Positions 9,017 through 16,883 of a stretch of DNA of 64,000 nt are shown in pieces. Below the pieces are notes generated by a model that saw only the letters and a program-made list of their open reading frames with translations, was not told where the DNA came from and ran no database searches. A program made the position numbers and the translations under genes. Origin of the DNA: Bradyrhizobium sp. (GTDB taxonomy: Bacteria; Pseudomonadota; Alphaproteobacteria; Rhizobiales; Xanthobacteraceae); the NCBI RefSeq assembly GCF_027307225.1, contig NZ_DAHUXJ010000015.1, positions 62,001 to 126,000 on the forward strand, in the 5' to 3' direction. How positions within the stretch are numbered: the first letter of the stretch is position 1; each line of letters begins with the position of its first letter.

Positions 9017-9421
9017 TCAAGAGCGCTGGGCCGCGGCTCGTTCCCGTTCGACGCGTTCGGTCACGTCTCGCGCGACGGCAACCGAGCCAAGCACTTCACC
9101 GCTGTCCTTGACGATCGCGAACGTCATCTCGACGTAAAGCTTTCGTCCGCTCTTGTGCGATGCGCGGGTCAGCGTGGGGCGGCCCTGGAGTTTCATTATG
9201 CAGTTGGTCATCGCGGCGTCGAAGCCGCGCCAGTGCGCGGCGCGCAGATGTTCGGGAATGATCAGATCGAGACGTTGGCCAAGCGCCTCCTCCGACGAGT
9301 AGCCGAACAACTCGGATGCTGCGGCATTCCAGCGCTCTATCCTGCCAGAGCGATCGGCATAGATGATCGCATCGCCCGCGTCATCAAGCATTCGTTCCGC
9401 CAATTGCGAGCGTTCTCCCAC
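9017..9421 (-). CDS. Stand-alone PAS domain protein
   Basis: The 134-residue protein is almost entirely one PAS domain. DDAGDAIIYADRSGRIERWN (residues 13-32) starts it, FGYSSEEALGQ follows, and the C-terminal strand ends in ARDVTERVERERA. There is no kinase, GGDEF or HTH domain. Such single PAS proteins can act as sensors that bind heme, flavin or a partner; no ligand residue can be assigned here. It is followed on the same strand only by the transsulfuration gene and preceded by the methyltransferase gene 20 bases upstream, so it may be co-expressed with the latter. Confidence 0.8.
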   Translation of the reverse strand: MGERSQLAERMLDDAGDAIIYADRSGRIERWNAAASELFGYSSEEALGQRLDLIIPEHLRAAHWRGFDAAMTNCIMKLQGRPTLTRASHKSGRKLYVEMTFAIVKDSGEVLGSVAVARDVTERVERERAAAQRS

Positions 9422-9441
9422 GGATTCACCTTTTCGTGCGG

Positions 9442-10260
9442 CTAGTCCTTCTGCGCAACAATGTAGATTGCGCTCAGATTCCGCTGATACCGCTCGAATA
9501 CCTGCCGCATCGCGAGAACCCTCCGCCGAGCCGGGCCGTCGAGAACGAGGTTCTTCCCGAGCCGCAACGCGCCTACGATGCCTTCATCCTGAAGCAACCG
9601 CAATGGACGAAGAAGATGCATCGGTGCGTGATCAATGGCGACGACACGGAAACCAACCTCTTCCAGCAGCGATTTCCATTCTCGAGTCGGGAGCGGACGC
9701 GCGCCGACGTGAATCACCGAAGAGAGCGCCCGGTCGATTTCGCGCTGACGGTCGGCCGCCATGTCGCCGGGCACGACCGCGAGTTCGTGGATGCCGTAGC
9801 GGCCGCCGGGCCGCAGCAGCCGGAACGCCTCGGCCACAATCGAGCGCTTGTGCTCGGCAGTTTGCATGCTCAACATCGCCTCGCCGATGACCACCGACGC
9901 CGATTCCGCGGGAAGCGTCGTTCGATCGGCTCGTCCGACCGCAACCGTGATCCGAGAATCGGACGGAAGCTGCCCGCTTGTCCATTGCGCCGCCCTCGCA
10001 TCCCGTTCGACCCCGGTGTAGCGCCGAGGCCCACGCAGCAGGATCATACGGGCGGTCACGCCGAGGCCTGGCGCGAACTCCACCACGTTATCGTCCGGCC
10101 CGATAGCCAGGCCGTCAAGCAACGCGCGCGTGAGCTTAAGCCCGCCCGGACGCAGCACGCGCTTGCCGAGACGGGCGAGCAGCCAGTGTCCCGGCATTTT
10201 TGTGACATCGAGCTCCGTGCCCGGCAAGTCCAAGCCTTGCGTCGAATGAACATCGCTCAT
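9442..10260 (-). CDS. Class I SAM-dependent methyltransferase
   Basis: About 272 residues from the MSDVHS start; a start five codons upstream is also open. The SAM-binding motif I is VVEFAPGLGVTA, followed by a YTGVERDARAA acidic loop. Motif IV/V is RADRTTLPAESASVVIGEAML, and the post-motif is LRPGGRYGIHELAVV. The substrate cannot be read from sequence. It is the second gene after DUF6522 (gap 16 bases). Because the divergent promoter holds an NsrR-like repeat, it may belong to the NO-responsive unit. Confidence 0.82.
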   Translation of the reverse strand: MSDVHSTQGLDLPGTELDVTKMPGHWLLARLGKRVLRPGGLKLTRALLDGLAIGPDDNVVEFAPGLGVTARMILLRGPRRYTGVERDARAAQWTSGQLPSDSRITVAVGRADRTTLPAESASVVIGEAMLSMQTAEHKRSIVAEAFRLLRPGGRYGIHELAVVPGDMAADRQREIDRALSSVIHVGARPLPTREWKSLLEEVGFRVVAIDHAPMHLLRPLRLLQDEGIVGALRLGKNLVLDGPARRRVLAMRQVFERYQRNLSAIYIVAQKD

Positions 10261-10276
10261 CTGCGGTCTCCTCAAT

Positions 10277-10636
10277 TTACGTGTCCTGGTCCATCGGATC
10301 CTCGTCTGCGGTCATCGCTCGACCTCGCGCGTCCGGCATCGGACGGTCGCCGAAATCGATGGTTGACTTGCGCAGGATGCGGCCTTCCGTATCCGTGCTC
10401 AGGCGCGCACGGCGATTGCGGTAGAAGAAGCTGAGACGGAATTTTCCGGCGTGCTCGTCGACCCCGCGTTCGCAAGCGCTGGTGATCCTTCCCAAGCGCA
10501 TCAGCCTCCGCACGTGCGAAGCAGGAACATGCAGCAGCTCGCCGACGAGCGCTGCGTCCACCATGAACGTATCGTCGCGGATATCGACCGCGCGTCGGGT
10601 GGCTGCCGCCGAGCTGATGTCCTGGCTCTCGATCAT
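10277..10636 (-). CDS. DUF6522 family protein
   Basis: The 119-residue protein contains the DUF6522 core: DDTFMVDAALVGELL near residues 21-35 and the C-terminal segment FRLSFFYRNRRARLSTDTEG near 67-86. Members are small cytosolic proteins found near nitrosative-stress and denitrification genes; no activity is known. The start lies 27 bases from the NsrR-like repeat at 10663-10689. The gene is divergent from the 10707 gene, so both could be repressed from one operator. Confidence 0.8.
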   Translation of the reverse strand: MIESQDISSAAATRRAVDIRDDTFMVDAALVGELLHVPASHVRRLMRLGRITSACERGVDEHAGKFRLSFFYRNRRARLSTDTEGRILRKSTIDFGDRPMPDARGRAMTADEDPMDQDT

Positions 10637-10662
10637 CGCAATTCTCCTTGTCGAGGCACGAT

Positions 10663-10689
10663 AAAAGATATATATAGAATATATCTTTT
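10663..10689. promoter_or_regulatory. 27-bp inverted repeat, candidate NsrR operator
   Basis: Two perfect 11-base arms (AAAAGATATAT and ATATATCTTTT) flank a 5-base spacer ATAGA. The layout recalls NsrR sites (AAGATGCATTT-type half sites). Closely similar 27-mers lie at 59016-59042 (24 of 27 identical) and 61225-61251, both before Fe-S or NO-stress genes. It sits between the divergent DUF6522 gene and the 10707 gene, 17-27 bases from each start, which suits a repressor site. Confidence 0.7.
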
Positions 10690-10706
10690 AACTCGGAGGT
10701 CAACCC

Positions 10707-11207
10707 ATGACCATTCCCGTTCGAATGGAAGTCCAGGCGAACTCACGTCCCACGCAGAGCCCTTCCCTCTACCAGGCGCTTCCGCTCCGGACGACGATTG
10801 GTCGCACCTTCGAAACGTCCGTTCATCTTTCCACCGCCGATCTCGCATTCCGAATCTTTGCGACCTTTCGCGCTCACCCGCACATCAACAACGTTTTGAC
10901 GCACATTTCGCGCTCGAACTGGACCCAGGTGGAACGCGCGCTCAACGTCATTCTCGATCCGACGGCGACCACCGACGAACTTTCCCCGCTGGCGCACAAC
11001 ATCATCGATCTGATGTGCGCCGAGCGTGGTATCACCGGGAAGATCCTCAAACCTTACTTCCACGCAGCTTTACACCGGCTGCTTGGATCGGTGGAAGCAG
11101 AACGATTGATCCGCCACATCGAAGCGCTTCCTCCTGAGCTCGAAAGGAAGGCCGAGCAGCCGGCGCCGGCGACCGCTTCGTGTGCCCCCTCCAAGGAGAC
11201 GGCATGA
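10707..11207 (+). CDS. Conserved-looking protein of unknown function
   Basis: The 166-residue protein is cytosolic and largely helical, with HINNVLTHISRSNWTQVERA near 69-88 and LSPLAHNIIDLMCAERGITG near 103-122. It has no signal peptide or TM segment. It has a good ribosome site (CTCGGAGG), lies 17 bases from the NsrR-like repeat, and its last codons overlap the start of the DUF2249 gene. I do not recognise the family. Its position as the first gene of the DUF2249 / 83-residue / nsrR set argues for an NO-linked role (inference). Confidence 0.7.
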   Translation: MTIPVRMEVQANSRPTQSPSLYQALPLRTTIGRTFETSVHLSTADLAFRIFATFRAHPHINNVLTHISRSNWTQVERALNVILDPTATTDELSPLAHNIIDLMCAERGITGKILKPYFHAALHRLLGSVEAERLIRHIEALPPELERKAEQPAPATASCAPSKETA

Positions 11208-11485
11208 CCGAGTCCCGCGTTGACGAGCGCGTGATCAACGTTGCCGACATCGATCCGCAACATCGTCATGCGATCCTCTTTCGCCTCTTCGAGCATCTCG
11301 CGCCGAATGAATCGTTGCAGATCGTCGTGGATCACGATCCGAGGCGGCTCCGCCTGCAGCTCGAGGCGCTTCATGGGTCGCGCTGCGGCTGGTCTTATCT
11401 GGAGCAGGGCCCCGATCTTTGGCGCGTTCGCTTGCGCCTGCTTGCGCACGGAGACGCTCGCGAGGAAGGGAAGCCGGAATGTTAA
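11204..11485 (+). CDS. DUF2249 protein
   Basis: The 93-residue protein is a single DUF2249 domain: VINVADIDPQHRHAILFRLF near 9-28, LQIVVDHDPRRLRLQLEA near 37-54, and WRVRLRLL near the end. The start at 11204 follows AAGGAGAC and overlaps the previous stop. A nearly parallel, frameshifted copy lies at 54666-54937 and a third relative at 58250-58504. It is likely a small sulfur- or metal-handling protein (inference). Confidence 0.82.
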   Translation: MTESRVDERVINVADIDPQHRHAILFRLFEHLAPNESLQIVVDHDPRRLRLQLEALHGSRCGWSYLEQGPDLWRVRLRLLAHGDAREEGKPEC

Positions 11486-11730
11486 GCAACTCGCATTACC
11501 ACGTTCTGTCTGACGGTGAGGCGGAATGGGCATCTCTTGAAGCGCTGATCCGCGAGGATTTCGCGAGGTGTCATCCTGGCGAGACGCTGGAAGACCTCAG
11601 GCGCCGGGCCGCTTTCTCGAAGGAGGACAAGGGACTGCTTCGGGACTGGATGGCGGTTGCGGCCGGTCGTGTCGCGAGGCATCAAGCAACGAGCGCTTCG
11701 GCGAATCGCCGAGTCGCGGCCGAATCCTGA
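11479..11730 (+). CDS. 83-residue protein of unknown function, paralogue of 55147 ORF
   Basis: The start MLSNSHYHV overlaps the DUF2249 stop by seven bases. The protein is acidic and soluble, with LIREDFARCHPGETLEDLRR and FSKEDKGLLRDWM as the parts best shared with the second copy at 55147-55382. No domain is recognised. The same order (DUF2249, this gene, nsrR-like) in both clusters shows the three are inherited together. Confidence 0.65.
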   Translation: MLSNSHYHVLSDGEAEWASLEALIREDFARCHPGETLEDLRRRAAFSKEDKGLLRDWMAVAAGRVARHQATSASANRRVAAES

Positions 11731-11753
11731 ATATCAGGCAATCAGGTACCATC

Positions 11754-12180
11754 ATGCATTGACAAATTTCTACGACTATTGCCTCCGGCTCCTGATCTAC
11801 GCGGCCGCGAGGAAAGATCGTCTGATCACGATCGAGGAGGTTTCGAGATCACGATGTCTCGCGCGGCCATCTGATGAATGTCGCCAACACGGTGACCAGG
11901 GCCGGTTACCTCAAGGCGGTACGCGGCCGGTCCGGCGGTTTGATGCTGGCCAAGACCCCCGGGCGAGATCGGACTCGGCGAGGTGATCCGCGCGTCCGAG
12001 CCGGATTTCGCCCTCGTCGAATGCTTCGGCGCCAGCGGCGAGTGCGTCATCACGCGTTCCTGCCGCCTGCGCGGAATTCTCCACGAAGGACTGGACGCGT
12101 TCGACGCCGGGCTCGACAAGTACACGCTGGCGGACCTGATGCTGCGACCCAAGGACTTCGGCGTATGGCCCGCGACGTAA
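11754..12180 (+). pseudogene. Rrf2/NsrR-type regulator, multiply frameshifted
   Basis: Pieces in different frames match the intact regulator at 55404-55832 along its whole length: LTNFYDYCLRLLIYAAARKD, then HLMNVANTVTRAGYLKAVRG, then the cysteine region VECFGASGECVITRSCRLRG and LMLRPKDFGV. At least two one-base insertions are needed (about 11846-11852 and 11956-11963), and the first codons are also out of frame (ATG at 11754 versus TTG at 11759). Three breaks in 427 bases suggest real decay, leaving the 55404 copy as the working repressor. Confidence 0.75.
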
Positions 12181-12334
12181 CGAAACCGATCACAGCAGGC
12201 TTTGAGTAACGTTAATTAAGGTCAAGCCTCCAGACCCGGCCTCTCAGTTCACTAGCTCCTGAAAGCCGCGCGAGACGCTCTCATCCTTCTTCCTTGCGTC
12301 AGAGCAAACTCTGCAGTTCTAGTACCGACCAACT

Positions 12335-12348
12335 TTGTTGCAGCGCAA
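12335..12348 (+). promoter_or_regulatory. NnrR/FNR-type box upstream of nirK
   Basis: TTGTTGCAGCGCAA matches TTG-N8-CAA and lies 60 bases before the nirK start, a usual activator distance. NnrR control of nirK is well established in alphaproteobacteria. Confidence 0.65.
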
Positions 12349-12408
12349 AGAGATTTGTGTGGCACCGCAGCATGATCTCCCCATCAAAGCAAACGAGTGG
12401 AGAGCACC

Positions 12409-13536
12409 ATGCTTACGCGCAGGACCGCTTTAATGGGCGCCGCAATCGCGGCGATGGTGGCGATGGCGCCGGCGGCGTTCGCCGACGATCTGAAGCTGCC
12501 GCGCGAGAAGGTCGACCTGGTCGCGCCGCCCTTCGTCCATCCGCACGAACAGGCGACCAAGGCCGGCCCGAAGATCGTGGAGTTCAAGCTCACGGTGCAG
12601 GAGAAGCAGGTCGTGATCGACGACGCCGGCACCAAGATGTGGGCAATGACCTACAACGGTTCGATGCCGGGCCCGATGATGGTCGTTCATGAGGGCGACT
12701 ACGTCGAGCTGACGCTGGTCAATCCCGAGACCAACACGATGCCGCACAACATCGACCTGCACGCCGCGACCGGGGGTCTCGGTGGCGGCGCGCTGACCCA
12801 CGTCAATCCGGGCGAGCAGACGGTGCTGCGCTTCAAGGCGACCAGGCCCGGCGTGTTCATCTATCACTGCGCGCCGGAGGGTATGATCCCCTGGCACGTC
12901 GTCTCCGGCATGCACGGCGTCGTCATGGTGTTGCCGCGCGACGGGCTGAAGGACGGTAGCGGCAAGCCGCTGCACTACGACAAGGTTTTCTACATCGGCG
13001 AGAACGATCTCTACGTGCCGAAGGACGAGAACGGCAAGTACAAGACCTACGACTCCGTCGGCGAATCCTACAGCGACACCATGGATGTCATGCGCAAGCT
13101 CGTCCCGAGCCACGTCGTGTTCGAGGGACGAGTCGGGGCGCTGACCGGCAAGAACGCGCTCACTGCCAACGTCGGCGAGACCGTGCTGATCGTCCATTCG
13201 GAGGCCAACCGCGACACCCGCCCGCACATCATCGGCGGCCATGGCGACTACGTCTGGGAGACCGGCAAGTTCAACAACCCGCCGGAGCTCGATCTCGAGA
13301 CCTGGTTCGTCCGCGGCGGTTCGGCAGGCGCGGCGCTCTATACCTTCCGCGAACCCGGCGTTTACGCCTACGTCAACCACAACCTGATCGAGGCGGTGGA
13401 GCTCGGCGCGACCGCGCACATCAAGGTCGAGGGGAAGTGGAACGAGGATCTGATGAAGTCGATCTCGCCTCCCGGCCCGATCCCGCCGCAGAAGCTCGGC
13501 GCCGCGGCGCCGGCTGATGCCGTGATTACGCGATAG
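12409..13536 (+). CDS. nirK: Copper-containing nitrite reductase NirK
   Basis: The enzyme reduces nitrite to NO in the periplasm. The precursor is 375 residues from MLTRR, with a Tat-like leader (LTRRTALMG, then a hydrophobic stretch ending AFADD). The two cupredoxin domains carry the type 1 copper ligands (MPHN histidine, then [18 protein letters not shown] with Cys, His and Met) and type 2 histidines (DLHAAT, HCAP, and PHIIGGHGD in domain 2). The start follows GTGGAGAG; an ATG-lacking upstream extension is not needed. It is followed by a hairpin and nirV. Confidence 0.96.
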   Translation: MLTRRTALMGAAIAAMVAMAPAAFADDLKLPREKVDLVAPPFVHPHEQATKAGPKIVEFKLTVQEKQVVIDDAGTKMWAMTYNGSMPGPMMVVHEGDYVELTLVNPETNTMPHNIDLHAATGGLGGGALTHVNPGEQTVLRFKATRPGVFIYHCAPEGMIPWHVVSGMHGVVMVLPRDGLKDGSGKPLHYDKVFYIGENDLYVPKDENGKYKTYDSVGESYSDTMDVMRKLVPSHVVFEGRVGALTGKNALTANVGETVLIVHSEANRDTRPHIIGGHGDYVWETGKFNNPPELDLETWFVRGGSAGAALYTFREPGVYAYVNHNLIEAVELGATAHIKVEGKWNEDLMKSISPPGPIPPQKLGAAAPADAVITR

Positions 13537-13550
13537 AAATCCTGACGGGG

Positions 13551-13567
13551 GCCCGCCGCAGGCGGGC
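13551..13567 (+). terminator. GC-rich hairpin between nirK and nirV
   Basis: Perfect 7-base arms GCCCGCC/GGCGGGC close a GCA loop 14 bases after the nirK stop, followed by the weak T-rich run TCTTCCATTTT. It may be a partial terminator or an mRNA-stabilising 3' hairpin that lowers nirV expression relative to nirK. Confidence 0.5.
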
Positions 13568-13592
13568 TCTTCCATTTTGGGAGTCGAGAGCC

Positions 13593-14453
13593 ATGCTGAT
13601 CGCGCTGAAACTGAAGGCCGCTGCTCTCGGGGCGGCCGTGGCAGGTCCCCTCCTTGCCGCGTCGCTTGCGCCATCGTCCCCACCGGCGGTGGGCGGCACG
13701 GTCTCACTTCCGGCCTCCTCCTTCAGCTACCGGGTCGCCGGCGACTTCTCTCGCGAAGGCCGGCCGGTTTCGGCTCCGCTGCGGGAGGTCCGTCTGACAG
13801 GCACTCTCGTTGTCATGAAGAACCAGGTGACGGCTGCCGAGTACGCGCACTGCGCGGCCGAGGGTGCCTGCCCGCGCGTCGCGATGCCGGCCGGATCGCA
13901 GGACGTGCCGATGGTCGGCATTTCATGGCATGACGCCACGGCCTACGCGGAGTGGATCTCGCGCAAGACCGGCTTCCGCTACCGCCTTCCCACCGACGAG
14001 GAATGGTCTTTCGCCGCGGCCGAGAGGGCACGGGACGAGGCCCTTCCCTTGGTCGACCCCGCGGATCCGGCGCAGGCCTGGATCGCGCGTTACGAAGCAG
14101 AAACCGCGCGCGGACGCCCTGCGATCGCGACGCCCCAGCCGCCCGGCACTTTCGGCACCAACAGCAACGGGCTTGCCGACGTCGGCGGCAACGTCTGGGA
14201 ATGGACAAACTCCTGCTTTCTGCGGGTCTCGCTCGACGGGGGTGCGGAGCGCGTCAGCAACGTCAATTGCGGAGTCCGCGTCGTCGAAGGCGCCCACCGC
14301 ACCTACATGACGGACTTCATCCGCGATCCGAAGGTGGGCGGCTGCGCCGCCGGTGTGCCGCCGTCCAATCTCGGCTTCAGACTGGTGGTCGAGGGCGCCT
14401 CCCCGGCAGTCGCCATCTTCCAAGGCGCGCTAAGGCTTATTCCTCGCGGCTGA
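13593..14453 (+). CDS. nirV: NirV, formylglycine-generating-enzyme-like protein
   Basis: The 286-residue protein has a leader (about residues 1-30) and a SUMF1/FGE-type domain: MKNQVTAAEYAHC, VGISWHDATAYAEW, YRLPTDEEWSFAA, GLADVGGNVWEWT and the end motif NLGFRLV. NirV is commonly downstream of nirK, and its exact role is unresolved. The expected periplasmic location matches NirK. The start at 13593 follows GGGAG. Confidence 0.9.
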   Translation: MLIALKLKAAALGAAVAGPLLAASLAPSSPPAVGGTVSLPASSFSYRVAGDFSREGRPVSAPLREVRLTGTLVVMKNQVTAAEYAHCAAEGACPRVAMPAGSQDVPMVGISWHDATAYAEWISRKTGFRYRLPTDEEWSFAAAERARDEALPLVDPADPAQAWIARYEAETARGRPAIATPQPPGTFGTNSNGLADVGGNVWEWTNSCFLRVSLDGGAERVSNVNCGVRVVEGAHRTYMTDFIRDPKVGGCAAGVPPSNLGFRLVVEGASPAVAIFQGALRLIPRG

Positions 14454-14668
14454 CGAGCAGGGTCGAAGGAATCGAGGTCAAGCGGCCGAAAGGCCGCAGA
14501 CTTGTCGCTTACGGTCTCTTCCATTCCGTTAGGAGACGCTACCGCCGAATCTGTCGACCGAAAGATTGCTCCGACTTGCTTGCGCCGCGACAACGTCGAC
14601 TTGCGACGAAACGAGTAGTTTTGAAATTGCAATGTGCATCGAAGACTTCGCGGGCTCGGGAGGCTCGT

Positions 14669-15247
14669 TTGAACACGAACGTAATCGAGCTTGGACATTC
14701 ACGCGACTTCTCCGTGGACGAGATTCTGGCCAGTTCCTGGGACCGGAAGCTTTCGAAGGATTTGGCCGCCGAAATCGAGGCCTGCACCGGCGACAAGCGC
14801 GAGACCGTCGAGGAAATGCGCCGATTTCTGGCCGTGAAGGGTTATCGGGAGCTGCTGCAGTGCCTCCGGACCGCGCGCGACGGCAAGGACTCCGAAGAGG
14901 CCCTCCGTGCCATCGCGCATGAGATGCGCAAATACGCGCTGCAACGACCGGCACTCTCAGCGGCTGCCTTCCGCAGCGCGGCCGTCGACTGCCCGCAATG
15001 GCGCGCCGCGCACGATGAGCTGCATTCGTTTATGATCGACGTTCTGGGCGACTGCGGTGTGGCCGGCGAAGGAGCAGAGGATGCGCTCAACATGCTCAGA
15101 AGCCTGGTTCGCGGTTTCGTCCTGAACGAAATGATGCACTGTTTGATCGGAGTTTATTCGTACGAAGACTCTTTCGACAGCGCGATTCGGGTGTTTGTCG
15201 CCGGTCTCCCGGCCTTGGGCGGACCGCGCCCGGGAACCAGGCTTTGA
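14669..15247 (+). CDS. TetR-type C-terminal (WHG) domain protein lacking the HTH
   Basis: The best start is TTG at 14669, with GGGAGG at 14658-14663 (spacing 5); the frame has no ATG near it. The 192-residue product ends with a region like the WHG/TetR_C ligand-binding domain: AIAHEMRKYALQRPALSAAA, DELHSFMIDVLGDCGV and RSLVRGFVLNEM, ending VFVAGLPALGG. The usual TetR N-terminal HTH is missing; instead there is a short helical region (VDEILASSWDRKLSKDLAAE). It may be a stand-alone effector domain, or a regulator that lost its DNA-binding part. Confidence 0.6.
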   Translation: MNTNVIELGHSRDFSVDEILASSWDRKLSKDLAAEIEACTGDKRETVEEMRRFLAVKGYRELLQCLRTARDGKDSEEALRAIAHEMRKYALQRPALSAAAFRSAAVDCPQWRAAHDELHSFMIDVLGDCGVAGEGAEDALNMLRSLVRGFVLNEMMHCLIGVYSYEDSFDSAIRVFVAGLPALGGPRPGTRL

Positions 15248-15421
15248 GGCTTGTTCAGGTAAGCGTTGCGGGCCAGCAGCCTCATCCGCATCTCTGTCGC
15301 CCGAACCGTCGATCCGTCGCGGCACGAATTCGAAACACAAGTCGCGGCAGCCTTGCCGCTGCGCAAGGCAGCGTCGATTCGGCGCGCTGCAAACGCGGTC
15401 CTTCAGTGCCAGCCTTGCGCT

Positions 15422-15898
15422 TCAAAGATCTTCGGCCTTTCTCACGCCCACGCGCGCCAAATCGCGCAGCAGCCTGCTCAACAGAATGACGTTGGTCCGC
15501 TGAAGCAGCCTATTGTCGCCGAATCGGAATTCGTTTCCTTGCGTCACGATCAGACCGTCCGTCCGCTCGAACAGTATCGCGCGTTTCTTCAATCGGGCGA
15601 CCCGCCGCCGCACGGTTTCGAAAGGCAGATTCAAGAAACGAGCAAGTGCCGCCCGCGATATCCCTTTTTTGAAGGAATCCGGTTCGCTCGCCTCGAGGCT
15701 GGCGAACCTCCGGTCCAGAGCTGGATCCTTCATTATCGCGGCGACGTTCGCATTCATCACCGCGTGCACCAGCAACAGATCGACCGGATCGAAGTCGTAA
15801 TGCCTGAGCAGCTCGCTTATGGAGTACAGCCCGTACGCGAGAATGTGTCTCGACACTGCCCTCGCCAGATCGCCTCTTTTTCTGTCTGAAATCATCAC
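15422..15898 (-). CDS. Helix-turn-helix transcriptional regulator
   Basis: The 158-residue protein has a winged HTH near residues 80-112 (ISRAALARFLNLPFETVRRR), preceded by a helical N-terminal part. No metal or cofactor site is obvious. It is divergent from the cytochrome/Nar gene series, with a TTG-N8-CAA box in between (59 bases from its start), so it may regulate that series or be controlled with it. Confidence 0.65.
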   Translation of the reverse strand: MMISDRKRGDLARAVSRHILAYGLYSISELLRHYDFDPVDLLLVHAVMNANVAAIMKDPALDRRFASLEASEPDSFKKGISRAALARFLNLPFETVRRRVARLKKRAILFERTDGLIVTQGNEFRFGDNRLLQRTNVILLSRLLRDLARVGVRKAEDL

Positions 15899-15956
15899 CG
15901 TCGTCCGCGCCGTCCAAGAACGGAACGAACCTACTCAAAATGAGTACGCCCGGACT

Positions 15957-15970
15957 TTGTCTTGCGACAA
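15957..15970. promoter_or_regulatory. NnrR/FNR-type box, divergent promoter
   Basis: TTGTCTTGCGACAA is a perfect inverted repeat (TTGTC, TTGC, GACAA). It lies between the HTH gene and the first cytochrome of the oxidase/Nar series. It is the only box of this class I found before that 14-kb gene series. Confidence 0.6.
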
Positions 15971-16171
15971 ACACTCGCTTGAAATCGCCTGTTGATGGAG
16001 TAGTGACAACATGGTTGGATCGCATGCACCGCGCGCTGCGAGTCCGAGGCAATGAGCTTGATCAATTCCGAAGGACGATCTCGAATCGCAGCTCGGCGTC
16101 GGCCTTGGAACAAAATGGTGGCAATCGGAGTTGTGTCCGTTCTTTGCGCAGCATTGGGGCGCCGCGTGCGG

Positions 16172-16873
16172 ATGAGAAGCGCGATCGTCGGGTTAGCGTG
16201 GGGGCTCTCCATCCAGGCTTTTCCCGTTTCTGCTCAGACATCTGGCCAGCCACCGGACACGATGGCGGCTCGGGTGGAGGCCTGCACCCCTTGCCATGGC
16301 AAGGAGGGCCAAGGCACCAGCGACGTCTACTTCCCGCGTCTGGCCGGCAAGCCGGCAGGGTACCTCTATAATCAGCTCCTCGCCTTCAAGAACGGGCGGC
16401 GGAAGTACCCCCCGATGAACTATCTGCTGGAGTATCTCTCCGATCCATACTTGCAGGACATGGCCGGGTATTTCGCCGAACAGCGTCCACCGTTTCCGGC
16501 TCCTGCCGCGAGCGACGTCAGCCCCCAGATCTTGCAGCAGGGCCAAGCTTTGGTCAGCCGCGGCGACCCTGCGCGACAGATCCCGGCTTGCGGCAGTTGT
16601 CACGGGCCGGGCCTCACGGGCATGGAGCCAGGCATCCCTGGGCTCCTCGGTCTTCGGCCGAATTACGTGAGCGCGCAATTGGGCGCGTGGCGCTACGGCA
16701 CCCGAACGGCGAAGGGTCCGGACTGCATGCAACAGGTGGCCGCGCGTCTTACCGAAGCCGACGTCACTGCAGTGGCTGCATATCTTGCGAGCCGACCCGT
16801 CCCCATCAACGCCGCCCCCGCCCCGAAGGGCTCCTACGTATTGCCCTTCGCATGCGGAAGCGAGCCGGACTGA
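16172..16873 (+). CDS. Periplasmic diheme cytochrome c (c4/c553-like)
   Basis: From MRSAIVG the protein is 233 residues with a signal peptide ending VSAQT. Two heme-binding motifs are seen, CTPCH and CGSCH, each in a class I cytochrome domain with a downstream methionine (KYPPMNY in the first). An in-frame ATG at 16052 would add 40 residues but would bury the leader. It opens a plus-strand series with the oxidase and nitrate reductase genes and is probably an electron carrier to one of them. Confidence 0.85.
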   Translation: MRSAIVGLAWGLSIQAFPVSAQTSGQPPDTMAARVEACTPCHGKEGQGTSDVYFPRLAGKPAGYLYNQLLAFKNGRRKYPPMNYLLEYLSDPYLQDMAGYFAEQRPPFPAPAASDVSPQILQQGQALVSRGDPARQIPACGSCHGPGLTGMEPGIPGLLGLRPNYVSAQLGAWRYGTRTAKGPDCMQQVAARLTEADVTAVAAYLASRPVPINAAPAPKGSYVLPFACGSEPD

Positions 16874-16883
16874 GGAGACGGTC

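Noticed and set aside
8914..9111. Plus-strand ORF of 65 codons
   Set aside because: Pro/Arg-rich frame with no domain; it lies partly opposite the PAS gene.
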